Positions 59,065 through 64,000 of a DNA stretch of 64,000 nucleotides are shown piece by piece. Location: positions 422,643-486,642 of the forward strand of contig NZ_JACHXS010000004.1 in assembly GCF_014192225.1 (NCBI RefSeq), given 5' to 3'. Every line of letters begins with the position of its first letter. Positions within the stretch are counted from its first letter, which is position 1. A program made the translations under genes and the position numbers. The stretch comes from Pseudoduganella umbonata. GTDB taxonomy: Bacteria > Pseudomonadota > Gammaproteobacteria > Burkholderiales > Burkholderiaceae_D. Below the pieces are notes generated by a model. It was not told the DNA's origin. It did no database searches and saw only the letters and a program-made list of their open reading frames with translations.

Positions 59065-61998
59065 TTACAACAGGTTTGCCGCAGGCACGCTGAACGATAC
59101 CGTGCAGCCGCGCCCTGCTTCGCTGTCGATGCGCAGCGTGCCGCCGAGCCGGGCGATGCGTTCACGCATGCCGACCAGACCCCAGTGCCCCGGCCGGCCG
59201 GCCTGCGCCAGGCCGGCATCGATGCCGCAGCCATCGTCGGCCACCGCGCCTTCGACACCGCTTGCCGAAGCATGCAGCGATACCACGATGCGCGCCGCGC
59301 CCGAATGCGTGGCGCTGTTGACGAGCGCTTCGTGCAGCACGAAGTAAAGCTCGTCGGCGATTTCATCGCCGAGCAGGTCGACGCAGCCGGAGAGCGCCAG
59401 CTCCACCCGGCGTTTCACCGCCGGATCGAGTCCATCGACGGCGTGCGCCAGGCGCGCGGCCAGCGACGGCTGCACCGCTTCGCGCCGCAGGTTCATGACT
59501 TCGTCGCGGGTTTCCTCGATTACGAGATCGGCCCGCGCCAGCGCCTTGTCCAGCGCTTTTTCTTCCGGCGTGCCTTTCGGCATGCGCATCAGCACCGCAT
59601 GGCAACTGAGGACCAGGCCCTGCACGCCCTGCAGCAGGTTGTCGTGCAGGGTGCGGGCGATGCGTTCGCGCTCTTCGGTCCGCGCTGCCGTTTTTTCCGC
59701 GGCGCGGCGCGCCGCCGCGGCGATGCGCCAGCGATACAGCGCGAACAGCAGCGATACGATGGCGAAGATGACGGTGCCACGGAACCATGCCGTCTGCCAC
59801 ACCGTGGGCGCGATGTGGAAGTCCAGCGTGGCACCCTTCTCGTTCCAGACGCCATCCTCGTTGGCGGCCAAGACCTGGAAGCGGTAGTCGCCCGGCCCGA
59901 GATTGGTGTAGCGGGCGGCGCGCTCGGCCTGCGGCTCCTGCCATTCCTGGTCGACGCCAACCAGGCGATAGCGGAAGCGCACCCGTTCCGGGATCGACAG
60001 CGCGGTGGCGGCATAGTGGATTTCGATGCCCGTCGTTCCCGGTGCCAGCGTCATGCCCTGCACGGCGTTCCAGTTGCCGCCGCGCGTACGCAGCGATTGC
60101 ACCAGCACGGTCGGCGGGCGCGGATTGCGGCGGATGGCGGCCGGATCGATCCAGCCCACCTGCGACGCGGTCGCATAAAAGACCTTGCCGTCCGTGGCGA
60201 CGCTGAGCGACGGCAGCGGGCGGATCTGCGCCACCTGGCCGCGCAGGCCGTCTTCGAAGCTGAACACTTCCCACGGCAGGCGGTACCCGGCATCGGCCCG
60301 GAAGCGGTCGAGGGCTTCGGCCGCGACGCGGAACAAGCCGTCCGGGCCGTGCAGCCACAGGTCGCCGCGGCGGTCCGTGCCCATCCCCGAGATGCCGAGG
60401 AATGCCGGCATGTGTTCCGGCACCAGTGGCCGGGCGGCGCCATCGTGCAGCCAGACGACGCCCCGGTCGCCGCCCACCAGCAGCCCGTCGCCGTGCTCCA
60501 GCAGGCAGAGGATGTTGCCGACGGTACCGGCGAGACCGGTGGCGGTCACGCGGACGCCGCCGGCGGTCAGCTCGCCAAGGCGGCCATTGGTGAAGCCCAG
60601 CCAGGTGCGCCCGGACGCGCCGGCCAGCATGCTGACCGGCGTTGCGTCGCCATCCGGGATAGCGGCGTCCAGCTTCGTCCACGTGCCGTTCGCGAACTGG
60701 AACAGGCCATGCCGGACGATCGACACCCACAGTTTCCCGGCTTTGTCCGCCGTAATGCCCTGCACTTCGAAATCCTTGCCGACATGCGCGGGCAGCGGCC
60801 ACGAGGCCGTCCCGGCCGGCGTCAGGTGAAACATGCCGTCCGGGCCGCCGAGCCATACGCTGCCGGCATGTTCGCGATACATGGCGGTGACGCCGGTCAG
60901 GCCGGGCAGGCGCTCCCCTCCGCCGCCGCCGATCCGGTACACGCCGCCGTCGGCGCCGCTGGCAACGAGCATTGCGTCGCCGAGACCCGGCCCGGCCAGG
61001 AATCCCAGCGCGGTAGCCGGCAGCGGCACTTCGTTCAGGCGGCGCACCCGATAGCGCTCGACGCCGTCGAGCGTGGTCACCCACAGGTTGTTCTCGCGGT
61101 CGACCAGCGTGCGCGCGACCATCCGTCCCGGCAGGCCGCCGCCGTCGAAGGTCTGGGCCGCATGCAGCGCGCCGTCCGCCCCGGTACGCAACAGCGTGGT
61201 GCCCTGGCTGAGCCACGCCCAGACGGTGTCATCGGGCCCCTCGAACAGCATGTGGTCGCGGCCGTAGCCGACGGTGTTGGGCCACGCCGTCGGCACGGCG
61301 CTGGATGAAAAGCGTGTGAGCTGGCCATTGCCCGTGTAGACGGACAGCTTGCCGCCGACGATGGTCGGAGCGGCATTCTGCGGCAGCGCAGCCACGTGCC
61401 GGAATCGCGCGGTGCCCTTCGCCATTGCATACAGGTTCGAGTTCGACACGACCCACAGCGTGCCGCCGGCATCGAACCTGGTCCACAGGATGTAGCTCTG
61501 CGGAGCATGCAGCCCGTCCATCACCGTCCATTTTCCCCTGCCTGCGTCGAGCCTTGCCAGGCCCGTGCTGGCGCCGGCGTACAGCACATTGTCCGGCCCC
61601 ACGGCGAGTGCGCCGATCGCGCCGGCGGGCAGGCCATCGGCCCTGGTGTAGTGGCGTGCGCCGCCGCGCGTGAACTCGGAAACGCCGCCGAACTGGTAGC
61701 CGACGGCGATGCCGTCGCGCGTGGCCACCACCATGACGAGGTTGTTCGACGGCAGACGATGGCCATATACCGTCTCGTGGCGCGTGAAATGCGCGCCGTC
61801 GAAACTGTAGAGGCCCGCCACGGTAGCGAACCACAGCATGCCGTCCCGATCCTGAGCGATGCCATAGGCCGATTGCGGCGCGCCATCGGCGCGCGTCCAG
61901 ATGCGGCGCTCGAACGACGGCGCCGCGATGGCCGAACCTGTTGTCGCCAGCATCCACAGGATCACCAGCCCGAACAGGACGAAACGACGAACCAGCAT
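59065..61998 (-). CDS. Two-component histidine kinase with periplasmic beta-propeller sensor
   Basis: 977 residues from the ATG at 61998 (GGAGAGGG upstream). Order: signal peptide; about 13-14 propeller blades of the Reg_prop type (such as GIAQDRDGMLWFATVAGLYS, DGTxLWVxT); a Y_Y_Y domain (RFRYRLVGVDQEWQEPQAER, YTNLGPGDYRFQVLAANEDG); one TM (about 728-750); then a HisKA_3 dimerisation helix with His785 in ERIARTLHDNLLQG and a HATPase domain (DDGCGIDAGLAQ, GLVGMRERIARLGGTLRI). This class normally works with a NarL/LuxR-type response regulator, but none is in the window, and no hybrid receiver is fused. Polysaccharide or glycan sensing is common for propeller kinases; whether it serves the glycoside island is untested. 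Confidence 0.92.
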   Translation of the reverse strand: MLVRRFVLFGLVILWMLATTGSAIAAPSFERRIWTRADGAPQSAYGIAQDRDGMLWFATVAGLYSFDGAHFTRHETVYGHRLPSNNLVMVVATRDGIAVGYQFGGVSEFTRGGARHYTRADGLPAGAIGALAVGPDNVLYAGASTGLARLDAGRGKWTVMDGLHAPQSYILWTRFDAGGTLWVVSNSNLYAMAKGTARFRHVAALPQNAAPTIVGGKLSVYTGNGQLTRFSSSAVPTAWPNTVGYGRDHMLFEGPDDTVWAWLSQGTTLLRTGADGALHAAQTFDGGGLPGRMVARTLVDRENNLWVTTLDGVERYRVRRLNEVPLPATALGFLAGPGLGDAMLVASGADGGVYRIGGGGGERLPGLTGVTAMYREHAGSVWLGGPDGMFHLTPAGTASWPLPAHVGKDFEVQGITADKAGKLWVSIVRHGLFQFANGTWTKLDAAIPDGDATPVSMLAGASGRTWLGFTNGRLGELTAGGVRVTATGLAGTVGNILCLLEHGDGLLVGGDRGVVWLHDGAARPLVPEHMPAFLGISGMGTDRRGDLWLHGPDGLFRVAAEALDRFRADAGYRLPWEVFSFEDGLRGQVAQIRPLPSLSVATDGKVFYATASQVGWIDPAAIRRNPRPPTVLVQSLRTRGGNWNAVQGMTLAPGTTGIEIHYAATALSIPERVRFRYRLVGVDQEWQEPQAERAARYTNLGPGDYRFQVLAANEDGVWNEKGATLDFHIAPTVWQTAWFRGTVIFAIVSLLFALYRWRIAAAARRAAEKTAARTEERERIARTLHDNLLQGVQGLVLSCHAVLMRMPKGTPEEKALDKALARADLVIEETRDEVMNLRREAVQPSLAARLAHAVDGLDPAVKRRVELALSGCVDLLGDEIADELYFVLHEALVNSATHSGAARIVVSLHASASGVEGAVADDGCGIDAGLAQAGRPGHWGLVGMRERIARLGGTLRIDSEAGRGCTVSFSVPAANLL

Positions 61999-62084
61999 GC
62001 TTTCCCTCTCCAATGACAGGGGGCGCAGTGTAACCGCTGGGCGCCGGCGGCGTGAACTGTGCGACTGGCCTGCCGGCAACGACG

Positions 62085-62090
62085 TATAAT
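62085..62090 (+). promoter_or_regulatory. -10 box of the nhaA promoter
   Basis: Perfect TATAAT. Transcription would start near 62097, putting GGGTG of the structured leader at the RNA 5' end. No good -35 hexamer was seen. Confidence 0.5.
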
Positions 62091-62097
62091 TACTGCC

Positions 62098-62170
62098 GGG
62101 TGATCATGCCGTTCGGGCATGACAGGATTCGCGCTGGTCGGGCCGCCACGCGGCTTTTTCGCGACCACCC
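62098..62170 (+). ncRNA. Structured nhaA leader with built-in terminator (candidate cation riboswitch)
   Basis: Three stems can form: outer GGGTG (62098-62102) with CACCC (62166-62170); hairpin CATGCC/GGGCATG (about 62105-62121); TGGTCG (62135-62140) with CGACCA (62162-62167). Inside the last lies GCCGC (62142-62146), loop CAC, GCGGC (62150-62154) and TTTTT (62155-62159), a classic intrinsic terminator. The outer stem and TGGTCG/CGACCA stem share bases, so they may compete. nhaA-associated lithium/sodium riboswitch motifs exist in bacteria; I cannot confirm a match to one. Confidence 0.45.
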
Positions 62171-62271
62171 ATGAGCCATCTTCCTCTTTCTCTGCCGCTT
62201 CCCTCCCTGCCCGTTCTGTCCCTGCCCGTTCTGTCGGTGTCCGTCCTTTTCCCTGCCGCTCCGGAGGCCGC

Positions 62272-63501
62272 ATGATGCGCATCGAGCGGCGCCTGTCCGA
62301 CACCTTCAAGGCTTTCGCTTCGTCAAGCAAGGCCGGCGGCATCGTGCTGATCCTGTGCACCCTGGTCTCGCTGGTGATCGCCAATTCGCCGATGGGTCCG
62401 GCCTATCTCGGCTTCTGGCATCTGCCTGTGGCGGGACTGAGCATCGAGCACTGGGTCAACGACGCGCTGATGGCGATCTTCTTCCTGCTGATCGGCCTGG
62501 AGCTCGAGCGCGAACTGTATAACGGCGAACTTTCCGACCTGCGCACCGCGCTGCTGCCGATGCTGGCTGCCGCCGGCGGCATCGCGGTACCCGCGCTGAT
62601 CCACTTCGCCTTCAATGGCGGCACGCCAACGCAGGCCGGTGTCGGCATTCCGATGGCGACCGACATCGCCTTCGCGCTGGGCGTGCTTGCCCTGCTGGGC
62701 AACCGGGTGCCGGCATCGCTGAAGATCTTCCTCACCGCGCTGGCGGTGATGGACGATCTCGGGGCGATCGTCGTCATCGCGCTGTTCTATACCGCCGAGG
62801 TGTCGTTCGCGTACCTGCTTGGCGCGCTGGCGGTGTTCGGCGCCCTGCTGGCCATGAATCGCATCCTGCGCGTGATGTCCCTGCTGCCCTACCTGCTGGG
62901 CGGCGCGCTGATGTGGTTCCTGATGCTCAAGTCCGGCGTGCACGCCACCATTGCCGGCGTGCTGCTGGCGTTCGCGATTCCATATTCGGCACGGCAGGAC
63001 GATGCGCAGTCGCCATCGCACCGCCTCGAGCATGCGCTGCACAAGCCCGTCACGTTCCTGATCCTGCCCGTCTTCGCACTGGCCAATACCGGCATCGCGA
63101 TCGGCGCGGGATGGATGTCCGCCCTGCTGGATGCGAACAGCCTGGGCATCATCCTCGGACTGGTCGCGGGCAAACCGGCCGGCATCTTCCTGTTCACCTT
63201 TGCCGCGGTATCGGCCGGCCTGTGCCGGCTGCCGCTCGACCTGGCGTGGCGCCACGTGCTGGGCGCGGGGCTGCTTGGCGGGATCGGTTTCACGATGTCG
63301 ATCTTCATCACCAACCTGGCGTTCGCCGGCCAGAGCGATGCGATCGACTCTTCGAAGATGGCGATCCTGGCGGGATCGCTGGTGGCCGGCATCGCGGGAT
63401 TTGCGTGGCTGAAGGCGATGGGGAAGCCGCTGGCGCTGGATACGGATATGGAGACGATGGACCTGGAGGTGGATGGGCAGGTCGATGGCCGTTCGCGGTA
63501 G
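62272..63501 (+). CDS. nhaA: Na+/H+ antiporter NhaA
   Basis: Electrogenic sodium/proton antiporter of the inner membrane. 409 residues starting at the first ATG of ATGATG (62272), after CCGGAGG; the open frame runs to 62119, but that stretch is leader. Key residues: Asp131 (MATDIAFALG; Asp133 in E. coli) and Asp161-Asp162 (AVMDDLGAIV; Asp163-164), plus the HATIAGVLLAFAIP segment. The C-terminal tail is acidic (DTDMETMDLEVDGQ) before ending RSR. Transcribed behind the structured leader at 62098. Confidence 0.95.
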   Translation: MMRIERRLSDTFKAFASSSKAGGIVLILCTLVSLVIANSPMGPAYLGFWHLPVAGLSIEHWVNDALMAIFFLLIGLELERELYNGELSDLRTALLPMLAAAGGIAVPALIHFAFNGGTPTQAGVGIPMATDIAFALGVLALLGNRVPASLKIFLTALAVMDDLGAIVVIALFYTAEVSFAYLLGALAVFGALLAMNRILRVMSLLPYLLGGALMWFLMLKSGVHATIAGVLLAFAIPYSARQDDAQSPSHRLEHALHKPVTFLILPVFALANTGIAIGAGWMSALLDANSLGIILGLVAGKPAGIFLFTFAAVSAGLCRLPLDLAWRHVLGAGLLGGIGFTMSIFITNLAFAGQSDAIDSSKMAILAGSLVAGIAGFAWLKAMGKPLALDTDMETMDLEVDGQVDGRSR

Positions 63502-63530
63502 GGGCGGGATGAAGGCAGGGGCCAGGCGAA

Positions 63531-63598
63531 GCCGAAGGCTGGCGAAGGCCGAAGGCTGGCGAAGGCCGAAGGCTGGCGAAGGCCGAAGGCTGGCGAAG
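63531..63598. repeat. 17-bp tandem repeat, four copies
   Basis: GCCGAAGGCTGGCGAAG begins at 63531, 63548, 63565 and 63582 with exact 17-base spacing. It lies 30 bases after the nhaA stop and contains the hairpin-prone GCC...GGC. No spacers, so not CRISPR. Confidence 0.9.
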
Positions 63599-63678
63599 GT
63601 CTAAAGCCTGGTCAGGGTGGGAACGCCAGCGCGAAGCGCTGTCGAGGCTGGCGCGAAGCGCCAGCAGATGGGCGATTC

Positions 63679-63729
63679 GGAGAGCCCCCGCGCCTGCAGG
63701 CGCGTGGTCTTCGAATCCCACCCTCTCCG
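63679..63729 (+). other. Collapsed tRNA-like element, copy 1
   Basis: GGAGAG...CTCTCC pair like a tRNA-Ser acceptor stem; between them are a palindromic CGCGCCTGCAGGCGCG hairpin (like a variable arm) and GTCTTCGAATCCCACC (a T-arm loop). D and anticodon arms are absent and the end reads GTCC, not CCA, so it is not a functional tRNA. Confidence 0.55.
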
Positions 63730-63740
63730 TCCGAATAAAC

Positions 63741-63767
63741 AAAAAAAGGCCACCCGCAGGGGTGGCC
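63741..63767 (-). terminator. Terminator-like hairpin, copy 1
   Basis: GGCCACCC, loop GCA, GGGGTGGCC, with seven A on the left, so a T-run on the minus strand. Confidence 0.65.
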
Positions 63768-63841
63768 GATATAGACGACGCATGCGCCGCGCGCCCTCGG
63801 CGCGCGAAGCTGGCGCTGAAGCGCCAGCAGATGGGCGATTC

Positions 63842-63891
63842 GGAGAGCCCCCGCGCCTGCAGGCGCGTGGTCTTCGAATCCCACATCTCCG
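63842..63891 (+). other. Collapsed tRNA-like element, copy 2
   Basis: Same layout as copy 1. The acceptor pairing is reduced by an A in CATCTCC, consistent with further decay. Confidence 0.55.
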
Positions 63892-63902
63892 TCCGAATAA
63901 AC

Positions 63903-63929
63903 AAAAAAAGGCCACCCGCAGGGGTGGCC
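63903..63929 (-). terminator. Terminator-like hairpin, copy 2
   Basis: Identical to the hairpin at 63741-63767, including the seven-A flank. Confidence 0.65.
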
Positions 63930-64000
63930 GATATAGACGACGCATGCGCCGCGCGCCCTCGGCGCGCGAAGCTGGCGCTGAAGCGCCAGCAGATGGGCGA

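Larger units (their letters stand above)
63647..64000. repeat. 162-bp tandem repeat running off the window
   Basis: Unit starts (GCTGGCGC...GCGCCAGCAGATGG) at 63647, 63809 and 63971: two full 162-base copies and the start of a third cut by the window edge. Each unit holds a hairpin (GCTGGCGC/GCGCCAGC), a tRNA-like element, a minus-strand terminator-like hairpin and a CGCGCGCCCTCGGCGCGCG stem. Copies differ by single-base changes, so amplification is recent. Confidence 0.9.

Noticed and set aside
63679..63891. Intact tRNA-Ser genes
   Set aside because: No D arm, anticodon arm or CCA; only acceptor, variable-arm-like and T-loop parts remain.
63601..63945. Minus-strand ORFs of about 90-115 codons over the right-end repeat
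   Set aside because: They translate the repeated tRNA-like and terminator sequence; the protein repeats only because the DNA does.
63531..64000. Possible CRISPR array
   Set aside because: The 17-bp units abut with no spacers, and the 162-bp units are whole-unit tandem copies. No cas gene is present.

Overview
The window is about 64 kb of GC-rich DNA from a free-living Gram-negative betaproteobacterium. It carries TonB receptors, an RND pump, malonate decarboxylase genes, lipoproteins and Tat substrates. Gene content and the GGTGTCsGACACC intergenic repeats suit the Massilia/Duganella group of Oxalobacteraceae. That placement is an inference from style; there is no rRNA here to confirm it.

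Layout. Positions 1-2193: end of a malonate decarboxylase operon (mdcG, mdcB, mdcH). 2194-2943: a small ORF, a decayed GAF-GGDEF gene, and tRNA-Val(CAC) with its terminator. 3156-6080: a TonB receptor convergent with an HSL-like hydrolase lacking the usual serine. 6230-12722: a complete RND pump (MFP, RND, OMF) with its TetR repressor and operator. 12927-14892: aquaporin Z, a MerR regulator and a carboxymuconolactone-decarboxylase-like protein. 15051-22416: a giant RTX-repeat protein and a GGDEF-EAL enzyme. 22708-29914: a GH106-like glycosidase, LysR/Gdx exporter pair, TlpA-like thioredoxin, CGNR regulator and divergent epoxide-hydrolase-like enzyme. 29959-35178: chemoreceptor, AsmA, lipoprotein, BluB.

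The most interesting part is 35196-58863, a roughly 24-kb glycoside catabolic island. It holds two TonB receptors, two related MFS transporters, and adjacent genes matching both subunits of a C-glycoside deglycosidase (TIM-barrel alpha, DUF6379 beta). It also has a GMC flavoprotein with a Tat-exported gluconate-dehydrogenase-type small subunit (a likely glycoside 3-dehydrogenase), four more sugar isomerase/epimerase TIM barrels, a GH3 beta-glucosidase, an LLM flavin oxidoreductase and an FMN-reductase-like protein. Regulators are two paralogous TetRs and a NodD-like LysR. The inferred pathway is outer-membrane uptake, periplasmic 3-oxidation of the sugar, MFS import, C-C (or C-O) bond cleavage to free the aromatic aglycone, then isomerisation of the keto-sugar. 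A shared 20-bp operator-like site centred on AGAA occurs at five promoters or gene junctions across the island and probably ties it together as one TetR regulon.

The right end (59065-64000) has an orphan two-component hybrid-propeller histidine kinase, NhaA with a structured, terminator-containing leader RNA, a 17-bp tandem repeat, and a 162-bp tandem repeat carrying collapsed tRNA-like elements that runs off the window.
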